Assembly (NCBI GenBank): GCA_020351855.1
Contig: CP070670.1
Location: 1,814,865-1,855,194, forward strand
Direction of reading: 5' to 3'
Source: Gemmatimonadota bacterium
GTDB lineage: Bacteria > Gemmatimonadota > Gemmatimonadetes > Palauibacterales > Palauibacteraceae
DNA length: 40,330 nucleotides
Part shown: piece by piece, positions 1 through 9,037 of the stretch
Layout of the letters: each line of letters starts with the position of its first letter
How positions within the stretch are numbered: position 1 is the first letter of the stretch
The notes under the pieces: model-generated
What the model was told of the DNA's origin: nothing
Databases searched by the model: none
The model's input: only the letters and a program-made list of their open reading frames with translations
Made by a program: the position numbers and the translations under genes

Positions 1-820
1 AGGCATGCATGTCATCCAGCGGCTCGATGTCCTCGGCGGCCGCCACCCGGGCGGCCTCCGCAATGGCGGCCTCCGTGGGCACCGCTCCCTCCAGCGCCGC
101 AGCGGCGGCCCTCGCCAGCAGGGGCGAGCCACCCACGCCCAGGCAGGCGAGCCGCGCCCGTTGTACCGTGCCCTCCTCGGCCAGGGTAAGCAGCGCCGCC
201 ACGCCCGCCAGCGCGTAATCACCGCACCGCCGAGCGATCTCGCGGAAGGCGCAGCCGGTGTGCGGCCGCCGGCCGGGAAGACGGATGTCGATCAGAAGCT
301 CGTCCGGAGCGAGCGCGGTCGCGAACAGTCCGAGGAAGAACTCGCCGGCCGGTATCGAGCGCTCCCCGGAAGGACCGCGGACACGGCAGGTCGCGTCGAG
401 CGCCAGCAGGAGGGCCGGGATCTCCGCTGCCGGATCCGCATGCACGGCGCTCCCCCCGAAGGTGCCCCGGTTTCGGATCTGCGGGTGCGCGACATGAGGC
501 AGCGTCTCGGCCACCAGGGGGGCGCGCTCGGCAACGAGCGGGCTGCGCTCGACGGCCCGCTGGCGGGTCATCGCCCCGATGGCGAGCCCCGGGCCGCCGG
601 TCCCGGCTCCGTCTTCCGGCTCCTCCGCACGGATACCGGCCAGCTCTCCGATCCGGTTCAGGTCGACCAGCACCGCCGGCCTGGCGATACGGAAGTTCAT
701 GGCCGGTATCAGGCTTTGTCCCCCGGCCAGCGGCTTGGCATCGAAGCCGTGCTCCGTCAGCAGCGCCAGCACCTCCTCCACCGACTCGGGCGCGTGATAC
801 TCGAAGGCCGGGGGCTTCAC
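1..820 (-). CDS. Molybdenum hydroxylase FAD-binding (medium) subunit, CoxM-like, partial
   Basis: This is the FAD subunit of a xanthine dehydrogenase/CO dehydrogenase-family enzyme; it passes electrons from the iron-sulfur subunit to an acceptor. The GTG start overlaps the stop of the large-subunit gene by 4 bases (GTGA), indicating translational coupling. The N-terminus reads MKPPAFEYHAPESVEEVLAL and is followed by LAGGQSLIPAM, the first FAD-contact loop of CoxM proteins. A GTFGGSAVHADP loop follows about 70 residues later. The frame is open to base 2, so the gene leaves the window; the last readable residues (PLDDMHA) match the region just before the family's C-terminus, so probably only a few tens of residues are missing. 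It is the third gene in a small-large-medium order. Substrate is unknown. Confidence 0.9.
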   Translation of the reverse strand, partial: MKPPAFEYHAPESVEEVLALLTEHGFDAKPLAGGQSLIPAMNFRIARPAVLVDLNRIGELAGIRAEEPEDGAGTGGPGLAIGAMTRQRAVERSPLVAERAPLVAETLPHVAHPQIRNRGTFGGSAVHADPAAEIPALLLALDATCRVRGPSGERSIPAGEFFLGLFATALAPDELLIDIRLPGRRPHTGCAFREIARRCGDYALAGVAALLTLAEEGTVQRARLACLGVGGSPLLARAAAAALEGAVPTEAAIAEAARVAAAEDIEPLDDMHA

Positions 821-3240
821 GGCGTCCCCTCCGCCCCCGGGGGCCGGGCGACGCGGGCGCGAGCGTCCTCGATCAGCTCGAAGAGGCGCAGGGGGCTGAG
901 CGGGATCTCCCGGATCTCGAGTCCCGGAGCGTACTCCCGCAACGCGTCCTCCAGCGCCTGGGCGAACAGCGCCGCCACCGGAATCGCGCCGGCCTCCCCC
1001 ACTCCCTTCGTCCCCAGCGGATTGAGAGGCGAGGGGGTCTCGATGTGCGCCGTAATGATCGGAGGCACCTCCATGGCCGTGGGAAGCAGGTAGTCCATGA
1101 AGGAGGCATTGCGCAGCTGTCCGTCCGCATCGCAGGACAGCTCCTCGAAGAACGCGTTCCCGATCCCGTGTGCCACCCCACCCTGGATCTGTCCTTCCAC
1201 GATCAGGGGGTTGATGACGGTGCCGCAGTCGTGCACGACGACGTACCGCTCGATCTCCACCATCGCCGTCTCGGGATCCACCTGCACGACCATCGCGTGC
1301 ACCCCGCTCGCCGTCGCGCCGCGGGCCGGGCCGAAGTAGCTGGTCGCCTCCAGGCCCGGCTCGGTGCCGGGCTTCACGGCCCCTCTAAGCGGGTTCGACC
1401 GCAGCGCCAGCTCGCCCAGCCCGATGGACCGCTCAGGCGCCCCCCGCACTCCCACCCTGCCCTTCGCCAGCTCCAGGTCCTCCTCGGCGACCTCGAACAG
1501 CTCGCTCGCCCGCTGGAGGATCTTCTCGCGGACCGCGACGGCCGCGGCGTGGCACGCGTTGCCCGCCACCACGGCTCCGCGGCTGGCGAACGTCCCGGTT
1601 CCCCAGTGAAACTCGCGCGTGTCCCCGGTCACGACGCGCACGTCACCCACCTCCACCCCGAGCTGATCCGCCACCAGCTGAGCGAACGAGGTGAAGTGAC
1701 CCTGGCCCTGCGTGCCCACACCGGTCACGAGGCCCACCGTGCCGCTCGCCTCCACCCGAACGCGGGCCCCCTCGTAGGGCCCGATCCCGGTCCCCTCGAT
1801 GTAGCTCACGACGCCCACGCCGCGCAGTCGGCTCCCCGGGAAGCTCCGGTCCGGCCTGCCCTCCGCCGGGGACTGCCGGCCGGGCGTCGGCGGGCCGGCG
1901 GACGAGCCACGCGGCTCGTAGCCGATGAGCTCGATTGCCCTGTCCAGGGCGGGCTCGTAGTCGCCGCTGTCGTAGACGAGGGGGGCGAAATCCTGATAGA
2001 GGATCTCGTGGTCGTGCGGGAACGCATCCGGCGGGAGGAAGTTGCGGCGCCGGATCTCGGCGGCGTCCAAGCCCAGTTCGCGCGCCCCCAGGTCCAGCAG
2101 CCGCTCCATGACGAACACGCCGTGCTGCCGGCCAGCGCCTCGGATCGGCGTCACGATCGGCCGGTTGGTGAAAGCGACCCGGAACTCGCTGTAGTAGTTC
2201 GGCACGCCGTACGGCCCGAGCAGCGTGCACTGGGTGTTGATCGGCACGGTGAGACCGTACGGGTTGTACGCTCCGGTATCGTGAATGAAGACGTCCCGAA
2301 CGCCCAGGATCCGGCCATCCGACCGAAGGGCGATCTCGGCTTCGTGAACCTGACCCCTTTCCTGGGTCGTCGCGAAGAAGTTCTCGTAGCGGTCCTCGAT
2401 CCACTTCACGGGTCTCCGGAGGCGCATCGAGATCCAAGGGAGGAGGACCTCCTCCGGATAGAACATCATGATCTTCGGGCCGAATCCGCCGCCGATGAAC
2501 GGCGCGATGACCCGGACCTGCGACTCGGAAAGTCCGAGGAGCGCGGCGAGGCCGTTCCGTATGGGAATCGGGGCCTGTGTCGTGTCCCAGACCTCGAGGT
2601 GCCCCGAGCGTTCGTCCCAGTCCGCCACGATTCCGCGGTTCTCCATCGCGGCGGCCACGCCGCGGTCATAGAGAAACTCGCGCGATATCAGGAGATCGGC
2701 AGCGTGGCGCGCCGCCTCGTAGTCACCCTTCGTTTGCACGGCGTGAGCCGCCAGATTCGAGCGCAGATCCTCGTGCACCAGGGGAGCATCCGGCGCCAGA
2801 GCGGCCGCAACGTCGACCACCGCATCCAGGGGGTCCAGATCCACGACCACCTGCTCCGCCGCGTCCTCGGCCCGGTAGCGGTTCTCCGCCACCACTACGG
2901 CGATCGGCTCGCCGACGTGGCGGACCTTGCCCCGGGCCAGCGGCACCTGCGTCCGGGCGTGGAAGGTGAGGCCGGCGATCGGAGCGGGCGGGACGAGGAG
3001 CGGACCGGGCTGCCAGTAGTCCCCCAGGTCCTCCGCCGTGAGGACCGCCAGGACGCCCGACATTGCCCGGGCCGCGGAGACGTCGATCCCCCGCAGTCTG
3101 GCGTGGGCCAGCTCGCTCCGCACGAACGCCGCGTGGAGCATGCCTGGCCGCTGGACGTCGTCCACGAAGCTCGCGCGGCCCGTGAGCAGAGCCGCGTCCT
3201 CGCTGCGCGGGATCCGTGCCCCGAACGGGCCCGAGCTCAT
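817..3240 (-). CDS. Molybdenum hydroxylase large subunit, form II CoxL-like
   Basis: This is the molybdopterin-binding catalytic subunit (about 807 residues, normal for the family). The ATG start overlaps the small-subunit stop by 4 bases (ATGA); an upstream in-frame extension lies inside the small-subunit gene and is not used. The early segment SEDAALLTGRASFVDDV is typical of the family N-terminus. The active-site loop reads PIRGAGR at about residues 365-371. Form I CO dehydrogenase has Cys after the first Arg; here that residue is Gly, as in the AYRGAGR loop of form II proteins. A conserved GVGEAG segment near the C-terminus holds the probable catalytic Glu. Gene order S-L-M also fits form II. 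Form II enzymes are not reliable CO oxidisers, so another hydroxylation substrate (aldehyde or heterocycle) is likely. Confidence 0.92.
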   Translation of the reverse strand: MSSGPFGARIPRSEDAALLTGRASFVDDVQRPGMLHAAFVRSELAHARLRGIDVSAARAMSGVLAVLTAEDLGDYWQPGPLLVPPAPIAGLTFHARTQVPLARGKVRHVGEPIAVVVAENRYRAEDAAEQVVVDLDPLDAVVDVAAALAPDAPLVHEDLRSNLAAHAVQTKGDYEAARHAADLLISREFLYDRGVAAAMENRGIVADWDERSGHLEVWDTTQAPIPIRNGLAALLGLSESQVRVIAPFIGGGFGPKIMMFYPEEVLLPWISMRLRRPVKWIEDRYENFFATTQERGQVHEAEIALRSDGRILGVRDVFIHDTGAYNPYGLTVPINTQCTLLGPYGVPNYYSEFRVAFTNRPIVTPIRGAGRQHGVFVMERLLDLGARELGLDAAEIRRRNFLPPDAFPHDHEILYQDFAPLVYDSGDYEPALDRAIELIGYEPRGSSAGPPTPGRQSPAEGRPDRSFPGSRLRGVGVVSYIEGTGIGPYEGARVRVEASGTVGLVTGVGTQGQGHFTSFAQLVADQLGVEVGDVRVVTGDTREFHWGTGTFASRGAVVAGNACHAAAVAVREKILQRASELFEVAEEDLELAKGRVGVRGAPERSIGLGELALRSNPLRGAVKPGTEPGLEATSYFGPARGATASGVHAMVVQVDPETAMVEIERYVVVHDCGTVINPLIVEGQIQGGVAHGIGNAFFEELSCDADGQLRNASFMDYLLPTAMEVPPIITAHIETPSPLNPLGTKGVGEAGAIPVAALFAQALEDALREYAPGLEIREIPLSPLRLFELIEDARARVARPPGAEGTP

Positions 3241-3758
3241 TCCGCCTTCCCTGTGCGGCTGCGGCCATCGGCGCCGCCGGCATCGGGCCCCTGGCGGGCT
3301 GCCACGATCTGGACGGCCTCCACGATCTTCTGGTAGCCCGTGCATCGACAGAGGTTGCCCGCCAGCGCCTCGCGGATCGCCCGCTCATCCGGCCGAGGCT
3401 CCTCCCGGAGGAAGGCGACCAGCGTCATCAGGATCCCGGGGGTGCAGAAGCCGCACTGCAGGGCGTGCGCCTCATGGAAGGCCGCCTGCAGCGGGTGCAG
3501 CCCCTCCTCTCCCGCCAGTCCCTCGACGGTGAGGATGACGGCGCCGTCCACCTGCGCCGCGAAGACCAGGCAGCTGCGCACCGCGTCGCCGTCGAGGAGC
3601 ACCGTGCAGGCCCCGCAGACGCCGTGCTCGCACCCCACATGCGTCCCGGTCAGGCCGAGCTCGTGGCGGAGGAAGTCGCTCAACAGCAGGCGCGGCGGGA
3701 CGGTGCGCTCGTACGCCTCGCCGTTGACCGTCACGTGCACGGGCAGGGTCTGCGTCAC
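3237..3758 (-). CDS. Molybdenum hydroxylase iron-sulfur (small) subunit, CoxS-like
   Basis: This 173-residue protein carries two [2Fe-2S] clusters that relay electrons from the molybdenum site to FAD. The plant-ferredoxin-type cluster ligands are Cys43, 48, 51 and 63 (GCEHGVCGAC then RSC). The C-terminal cluster uses Cys102, 105, 137 and 139 (QCGFC and LCRC). The spacing is identical to that of the second small subunit in this window at 10779-11297, but the first loop reads CEHGVC rather than CDTSHC. It is the first gene of a coupled minus-strand operon with the large and medium subunits. The start is a GTG without a strong ribosome binding site, so the exact N-terminus is less certain than the function. 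Confidence 0.93.
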   Translation of the reverse strand: MTQTLPVHVTVNGEAYERTVPPRLLLSDFLRHELGLTGTHVGCEHGVCGACTVLLDGDAVRSCLVFAAQVDGAVILTVEGLAGEEGLHPLQAAFHEAHALQCGFCTPGILMTLVAFLREEPRPDERAIREALAGNLCRCTGYQKIVEAVQIVAARQGPDAGGADGRSRTGKAE

Positions 3759-3803
3759 CGGGACAACTCGCGGATCGTCACGCTTCCCTTTCCGGCGCGC
3801 CGC

Positions 3804-5096
3804 TCAGATCGCGTCAAGCGCCTGGGCCACATCGGCCAGGATGTCCTCGTAGTGCTCGATGCCCACCGAGAGACGGATCATCGCGGGGCCGATGCCCTCC
3901 CGCTCTCTCTCCTCCAGCGGCACGTCCGCGTGGGTCATGGAGGCCGGATGCTCCGCCAGCGATTCCGTCCCCCCGAGGCTGACGGCGAGCTTGATCAGCT
4001 GCAGGGCGTTGAGGAACCGGAACGCCCCCTCCTCTCCGCCTTCCAGATCGAAGGAGATGAGGGAGCCGGGCGAGAGACACTGTCTGCGATACACCCCGTA
4101 CATGGGGTGGTGCTCGCCCATCAGGCCCAGGTAGTTCACGCAACGCACCCTGGGGTGGTTGGTCAGAAAGTCGGCCACGTAGCGCGCGTTCTTCATCTGC
4201 GCCGTCATCCGCATCTTGAGCGTCTCCAGGCTGCGCAGGAGCAGCCAGCCGGACCACGGATCGGCGCCCGAACCGATGAACGTCCGCAGCGTGCGGACCT
4301 TGTCCAGCGGCTCGGCGCGGCCCAAGCAGGCGCCGGCAATCACGTCGCTGTGCCCACCTATGAACTTGGTGGCCGAGTAAAGGACCAGGTCCGCACCGTG
4401 CTGCAGCGGGTGCTGCCAGAGCGGGCCGAGAAAGGTGTTGTCCACCATGACGACGGGTGGGTCGTCCGCAGAACCCAGCCTCCGGGCCAGGGCCGCCAGC
4501 CCCTCGATGTCGACCAGCGCGTTCGTCGGATTCGCCGGCGTCTCGATGAGGGCGGCCTTCAGACGCCCGTCGCCCACCCCCTCCCGGATGCCCGGTTCTA
4601 TTGCGGCCATCGGCTGGCCGGCCGGAAAGGAGACGGACCGGATGCCGAACTCCGGCAGGATATGGTTGACCAGGTAGTCCGTCCCCCCATACAGCGGCTC
4701 GCTGTGGAGGAGCACGTCGCCCGGCCGGAGGAACGCCAACAGGCTGGTGGAGATGGCCGCCATCCCGCTCTCGAAGGCCGCACAGGCCTCCGCCTCGTCC
4801 CACAGGGTGAGACGGTCCTCCAGGATCTCGAGATCCGGGTTGTTGAGTCGGCTGTAGATCAGCCCGTACGTCTCGGCCGGCTCCCGCTCCCGCAGTCCGT
4901 ACGCGATCTCGAAGTACGCCTTGCCCGCCTCGGCGCTCTCGAAGACGAACGTCGACGTCTGGAAGATCGGTGACTTGAGCGCACCTTCCGACAGCGCGGG
5001 GTCGTAGCCGTAGCCCATCATGAGGCTCTCGGGGCGCAGCCGATGCTTCCCGATATGCGTCTTCTTGTAGGAGGGGCGATCGCGGTCGTCCGCCAT
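3804..5096 (-). CDS. PLP-dependent Cys/Met metabolism enzyme (methionine gamma-lyase or cystathionine gamma-synthase type)
   Basis: This is a 430-residue fold-type I PLP enzyme of the trans-sulfuration family, acting on sulfur amino acids by gamma-elimination or gamma-replacement. The segment SATKFIGGHSD places the PLP-binding lysine at about residue 244. YSRLNNPD and the phosphate-loop region AAFESGMAAIS are also typical, as is PANPTN followed by VDNTF. The N-terminal segment SLMMGYGYDP and an insertion near AYGLREREPAETYG match a subgroup often annotated as cystathionine gamma-synthase family protein. Sequence alone does not separate lyase from synthase. The ATG start is preceded by AGGAG. 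It lies 45 bases upstream of the molybdenum hydroxylase small subunit on the same strand and may be cotranscribed, but a functional link is not obvious. Confidence 0.9.
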   Translation of the reverse strand: MADDRDRPSYKKTHIGKHRLRPESLMMGYGYDPALSEGALKSPIFQTSTFVFESAEAGKAYFEIAYGLREREPAETYGLIYSRLNNPDLEILEDRLTLWDEAEACAAFESGMAAISTSLLAFLRPGDVLLHSEPLYGGTDYLVNHILPEFGIRSVSFPAGQPMAAIEPGIREGVGDGRLKAALIETPANPTNALVDIEGLAALARRLGSADDPPVVMVDNTFLGPLWQHPLQHGADLVLYSATKFIGGHSDVIAGACLGRAEPLDKVRTLRTFIGSGADPWSGWLLLRSLETLKMRMTAQMKNARYVADFLTNHPRVRCVNYLGLMGEHHPMYGVYRRQCLSPGSLISFDLEGGEEGAFRFLNALQLIKLAVSLGGTESLAEHPASMTHADVPLEEREREGIGPAMIRLSVGIEHYEDILADVAQALDAI

Positions 5097-5160
5097 CTGA
5101 GCTCCTGCGCTTCCTGGAATGTCTCGTGACTTCCCGTCCGCCCGAGGTCGGTTCGCTCCG

Positions 5161-5454
5161 CTAGGCGGACGCCGCTCCGGCTCCCTCCTCGGTCGTCGGA
5201 TCGATCATCCGATCGACCCGGGCGACCCGCGTCAGCGGAAAGCCGCCACGCTCCGCGTGCTCGCGGAGAAGGCTCTCGTCCTTGGCGATATAGACGCAGT
5301 ACAGCTTGTCATCCGTGACGTAGCTCTGCACCCACTGGATGTCGGATCCCAGGGAGCGCAGGACGTCGCACGACTTCCGCGCCACCTTCGCCATCTGGTC
5401 GTCCGACAGGGCTCCGGCTCCGGGCAGGTCTCGCTCGATGACGTACTTGGGCAA
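5161..5454 (-). CDS. DUF4242-family small protein
   Basis: This 97-residue protein has the features of the DUF4242 family: an opening PKYVIERDLPGAG, a central WVQSYVTDDKLYCVYIA and a C-terminal GGFPLTRVARVDRMIDP. Family members are small ferredoxin-like-fold proteins of uncertain role, some annotated as nickel-binding. The start is chosen as TTG because an AGGAGGAGAA ribosome binding site sits immediately upstream and family homology begins there; the frame remains open further upstream but that part has no family character. It precedes the PLP gamma-lyase gene on the same strand with a 64-base gap. Confidence 0.8.
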   Translation of the reverse strand: MPKYVIERDLPGAGALSDDQMAKVARKSCDVLRSLGSDIQWVQSYVTDDKLYCVYIAKDESLLREHAERGGFPLTRVARVDRMIDPTTEEGAGAASA

Positions 5455-5555
5455 GTTCTCCTCCTGTCGATGAAACATCGCACGTGGGAATACCTCCTGC
5501 CGGCAACATACGGTGCACGGGTCGCACGATGTAGTGTGACCGCCTTGTCCTTTTA

Positions 5556-5592
5556 CCGATATATCGCTAGGTTGGAATTGTCGATATATCGG
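5556..5592. promoter_or_regulatory. Paired CGATATATCG boxes, candidate PadR operator
   Basis: Two copies of the perfect palindrome CGATATATCG lie at 5557-5566 and 5582-5591, centres 25 bp apart. The outer bases extend the pair into a larger inverted arrangement (CCGATATATCG ... CGATATATCGG). They sit 73 bp upstream of the PadR start codon and about 100 bp upstream of the divergent DUF4242 gene. AT-rich palindromes at this position are typical of dimeric winged-helix regulators that control their own gene. The assignment to PadR is inference from position. Confidence 0.5.
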
Positions 5593-5664
5593 CAACTGAC
5601 GGTCCCTGAGGCTCCGGGGCCGCCAGGTCGAGGCAGGAGAAGCCCGGAGGCAAAGGAGACTTCG

Positions 5665-6258
5665 ATGAGCCGCAGGTATAGCGAGTTCGGTTTCGGCGAC
5701 TGGGCAGCGTGCTGCGGACCCGGTTTCGCGGCGTTCGGCATCCGACCGAAACGAGGAAGCAGGAGACAGCGCGTCGGCCGGCGAGGCGACCTCAAGTACG
5801 TCATCCTCAGCCTGCTCGCCGAGGAGCCGATGCACGGCTACGAGATCATCCGCCGGCTGGAGGCGGAGTCCGGCGGCCTCTACTCGCCGAGCCCCGGGTC
5901 CGTGTACCCCACCCTGCAGATGCTCGAGGATCAGGGCTACGTGATCTCGGAGCAGCAGGAGGGAAAGCGCGTCTACCGCATCACCGCGGAGGGCCGCGCG
6001 CTGCTCGACGAGCACGGGGAACGGGTCTCGGACTTCAACGACCGATTCTCGGACTTCGCCGACCGCTTTTCGATGGCCGGGATGGGAGACCTCACGCGCA
6101 CGTTCGCCCGGCTCGCGCAGGTGAGCTTCGATCGCGCCACGCGGAAAGCGGGCGATCCCGAGGCGATCAGCAAGCTTCGGGAGATTCTCGAGCGGGCCGC
6201 CCGCGAGGTAGAGGATGTCTGGCCGGCTCCCGGAAAGACGGCGCGGAGCGAGGGCTAG
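5665..6258 (+). CDS. PadR-family transcriptional regulator
   Basis: This 197-residue DNA-binding repressor has a PadR winged helix at about residues 40-120. LKYVILSLLAEEPMHGYEI is the signature first helix, followed by YSPSPGSVYPTLQMLEDQG (recognition helix) and KRVYRITAEGRALL (wing). The C-terminal part is helical and probably dimerises. The 40-residue N-terminal extension is Gly-, Phe- and Arg-rich, as in many PadR proteins that sit with small membrane proteins. The ATG is preceded by AAAGGAGA. A longer upstream in-frame extension is rejected because it runs through the operator-like boxes. The next gene, 27 bp downstream, encodes a SHOCT-like membrane peptide and is probably in the same operon. 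The effector is unknown. Confidence 0.93.
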   Translation: MSRRYSEFGFGDWAACCGPGFAAFGIRPKRGSRRQRVGRRGDLKYVILSLLAEEPMHGYEIIRRLEAESGGLYSPSPGSVYPTLQMLEDQGYVISEQQEGKRVYRITAEGRALLDEHGERVSDFNDRFSDFADRFSMAGMGDLTRTFARLAQVSFDRATRKAGDPEAISKLREILERAAREVEDVWPAPGKTARSEG

Positions 6259-6285
6259 GGTCGAACGGCGAGGAGGAGAGATACG

Positions 6286-6627
6286 ATGCCTGATTGGCTG
6301 ATTTGGGGGGCGATCGCAGCTCTTGTGTTGATCTGGCGGGGCAGCCGGCGTGGAGCTCGCCATGCCGGCCCGTTGCAGCTGGACTGCTGCAGCGGAGCCG
6401 GCCGTCGGCGACTCGGACGGGAACACGGCGGAGCGGACGTGCGCCAGCGCCTTGTGGAGGGGCGGGCCGATCGGCTCGCCGCAGGCGAGGCCGCACCGAC
6501 CGCGGCGGGCCTCGGCGCGGCACGACGCGAGTCTCCGCTGAAGGCCCTGCAGCGACGCTTCGTGGCCGGGGCGATCAGCCTGGAGCAGTACGAAGCCGAA
6601 CTGGACAGGCTGGACCGTCTCGACTAG
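6286..6627 (+). CDS. Small membrane protein with C-terminal SHOCT-like motif
   Basis: This 113-residue protein starts with a short hydrophobic helix (WLIWGAIAALVLIW), followed by an Arg/Gly-rich linker. It ends in LQRRFVAGAISLEQYEAELD, which matches the short C-terminal SHOCT pattern (L..r...G.Is.eEye..). SHOCT domains are small helical motifs found at termini of many unrelated proteins and are thought to mediate oligomerisation. A strong AGGAGGAGA ribosome binding site precedes the ATG. It follows the PadR gene closely, suggesting co-expression, perhaps as part of an envelope response. No enzymatic motif is visible. Confidence 0.75.
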   Translation: MPDWLIWGAIAALVLIWRGSRRGARHAGPLQLDCCSGAGRRRLGREHGGADVRQRLVEGRADRLAAGEAAPTAAGLGAARRESPLKALQRRFVAGAISLEQYEAELDRLDRLD

Positions 6628-6667
6628 GGCCCTTCAGACCTTACGCACGGGCGCCTCGGACCCCCGC

Positions 6668-9037
6668 GTGAGGCCGGTTTCGAGGGAGGGACTCGTCAAG
6701 CCCTCCGGACGGGCTGGCCCCTTTTGGCGCCGCCTCTCGTGCGCGGCGACCCTCGCCCTGGCGTGTCTCGGCTCCGCCGGCACCCTCGGCAGCCAGGAGG
6801 TGAGCCAGCGGACGGGCGTCCTCACGGGGCAGGTCCTCGACGCCACCACGCAGCGCCCCGTCATCGGAGCCCTCGTCGAGATCCTGGGCACCGGGATCAG
6901 CGCCTCCACGGACGAAGCGGGCCGCTTCACGGCCCGCGAGGTGCCCGTCGGCGTCTTCAGCCTCGAGGTCCGCGCGATCGGCTACGCGCCGTTCCTCTAC
7001 GCCAACGCCGTCGTGGGCACCGGAAAGCCCGCCACCGTCGCCATCCCGCTTGTGGCGGCGCCGCTCGAGGTCGATCCGCTCAGCGTCACGGCCTCGTACT
7101 TCGGCCGCACGGCCAACGAGGCGCTGACCAGCACGGCGATCCTCGGAAGCCAGGGCATCCGCCGCGCCCCTGGCGTGCAGGAGGATGTCGTGCGGGCCGT
7201 CTCCCTGCTGCCCGGCATCGGCGTCACGACGGGGGGACGTAACGACCTGACCGTGCGGGGAGGCGCTCCGTACGAGAACCTCTTCATCGAGGATGGGCTC
7301 GAGGTCCCCAACATCAACCACTTCGGCTCGCAAGGCTCCACGGGAGGGCCGCTCGCCCTCGTGGACATCGAGTTCGTCGAGGAGGTCGGGTTCTCGAGCG
7401 GCGGCTTCGGGCCGCGGTACGGTGACCGCTCGGCCTCGGTGACGAACATCACCCTGAGGGACGGAAACGAGGACCGGCTGTCCGGCACGGCCAACCTCTC
7501 GGCCACCGGATTCGGTCTGATCGCGGAAGGACCGGTGGGCGCCGGCTCCTTCCTGTTCGGCGTTCGCCGGAGCTACCTCGATCTGCTGTTCAAGGCGGCG
7601 GGCTTCAGCTTCGTGCCCTCCTACTGGGACTTCCAGCTCAAGGCGACCCAGCAGCTCGCACCGCGCCACTCGCTCTCGCTGCTCGCGGTCGGGGCGATCG
7701 ACCAGGTGGCGTTCAACAACGAGACCGAGGACGACCGCTTCGACAACGCGCGCATTTTGGCCCCGGAGCAGAACCAGTACTTCACTGGCCTCACCTGGAA
7801 GTACCTGCTCGAGCGGGGCCTGTTGTCCGTCACGGCCGGCCGGACCTGGGTAGGCTTCGAGTCCTTCCAGCAGGACTCCCTGCTCCAAACCGTGTTCCGC
7901 AACCTCTCCTCGGAGGGCGAGAACACGGTGCGGGTCGACCTGACCCTCACCCCGGCGGAACGGCTCGAGATCACGGCCGGCAACGTGCTCAAGTTCGCGG
8001 GCGACCTCTCCTACGAGGTCGAGATGGACGGCAAGTACCGTTACGATGAAGCGGGAATCCCGCGACCTCTGACGATCGACACCGCCTTCTCGGCCGTGCG
8101 GAACGGTACCTATGTGCGCGCCGAGTACCGCTTCGGAAGCCGGGTCCGCGCCGAGGCGGGCCTGCGCGCCGACGTCTACGGCTTCCTCGACTCCGGCCTC
8201 CAGCTCTCGCCCCGCTTCGGAGTCGGCGTGGACGTGGGGGATCGGTCGACGATCGGCCTGAGCGCCGGCCGGTACGTGCAGCCGCCGTCCTACATCTGGC
8301 TGATCGGGGATCCCGGCAACCCCGATCGGCTGAGCCCCTTCAAGTCCGATCAGGCGGTGCTCTCGTTCACGCACCTCGCCCGCCCCGACCTGCAGATCCG
8401 GCTCGAGGGGTTCGTCAAGCGGTACCGGGACTATGCGGCGCGCGTGTGGAGGCCTGAGGCCGTGCTCTCTCCCGCCGGCTTCGAGAACGTCACCTACGAC
8501 ATCCCGTTCGGGCTCGAGCCGCTCGTCAGCTCGGGCCGCGGGGAAGCGTACGGAGGCGAGCTCTTCGTGCAGAAGAAGCTGAGCGAGATCCCGCTGTACG
8601 GCCTGGTGAGCTTCAGCCTCTCCCGATCCAATTTCCGGGGCCTCGACGATATCGAGCGCCCGGGAGCGTACGACACGCGGGTGATCGGGACGACGCTGGT
8701 GGGCTACCGCTTCAACGCGGCGTGGGAGGTGAGCGGGAAGTTCCGCATCGCCACGGGGCGCCCGACGACGCCGTTCATCGAGGAGGGGCCCCAGACCGGC
8801 CGGCTGGACTTCTCCCGCTACAACGAGCTCCGGTTTCCGACGTTCAGCGCGCTGGACATCCGCATCGACCGGACGTGGAACTTCCGCACGGTCCGTCTGG
8901 AACTCTATCTCGACGTACAGAACCTGTACGGGCGGGAGAACGTCGACGAGGTGTTCTGGAACCCCCGAACCGGAGAGGCCGAGCCCGAGGAATCCCTCGG
9001 AATCCTGCCCAGCATCGGCGTCAACGTCACCTTCTAA
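6668..9037 (+). CDS. TonB-dependent outer-membrane receptor with N-terminal carboxypeptidase-regulatory-like domain
   Basis: This 789-residue outer-membrane protein has a signal peptide (LSCAATLALACLGSAGTLG). A carboxypeptidase D regulatory-like beta-sandwich follows at about residues 48-135 (GVLTGQVLDATTQRPVIGAL, DEAGRFTAREVPVG). Next come a plug domain at about 155-270 (SLLPGIGVTTGGRNDLTVRG, FIEDGLEVPNINHF, GFGPRYGDR) and a long beta-barrel. The protein ends in INVTF-like aromatic residues (GVNVTF), the usual barrel-assembly signal. Such receptors import siderophores, vitamins or oligomers using TonB energy; the ligand is not predictable here. The start is GTG. The gene ends in a 14-bp tandem duplication that repeats the last codons beyond the stop. 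Confidence 0.92.
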   Translation: MRPVSREGLVKPSGRAGPFWRRLSCAATLALACLGSAGTLGSQEVSQRTGVLTGQVLDATTQRPVIGALVEILGTGISASTDEAGRFTAREVPVGVFSLEVRAIGYAPFLYANAVVGTGKPATVAIPLVAAPLEVDPLSVTASYFGRTANEALTSTAILGSQGIRRAPGVQEDVVRAVSLLPGIGVTTGGRNDLTVRGGAPYENLFIEDGLEVPNINHFGSQGSTGGPLALVDIEFVEEVGFSSGGFGPRYGDRSASVTNITLRDGNEDRLSGTANLSATGFGLIAEGPVGAGSFLFGVRRSYLDLLFKAAGFSFVPSYWDFQLKATQQLAPRHSLSLLAVGAIDQVAFNNETEDDRFDNARILAPEQNQYFTGLTWKYLLERGLLSVTAGRTWVGFESFQQDSLLQTVFRNLSSEGENTVRVDLTLTPAERLEITAGNVLKFAGDLSYEVEMDGKYRYDEAGIPRPLTIDTAFSAVRNGTYVRAEYRFGSRVRAEAGLRADVYGFLDSGLQLSPRFGVGVDVGDRSTIGLSAGRYVQPPSYIWLIGDPGNPDRLSPFKSDQAVLSFTHLARPDLQIRLEGFVKRYRDYAARVWRPEAVLSPAGFENVTYDIPFGLEPLVSSGRGEAYGGELFVQKKLSEIPLYGLVSFSLSRSNFRGLDDIERPGAYDTRVIGTTLVGYRFNAAWEVSGKFRIATGRPTTPFIEEGPQTGRLDFSRYNELRFPTFSALDIRIDRTWNFRTVRLELYLDVQNLYGRENVDEVFWNPRTGEAEPEESLGILPSIGVNVTF

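Noticed and set aside
1045..3336. A 763-codon plus-strand open frame across the left large-subunit gene
   Set aside because: The composition is Arg/His/Pro-rich and the minus strand carries clear CoxL-family features with 4-base couplings to both neighbours.
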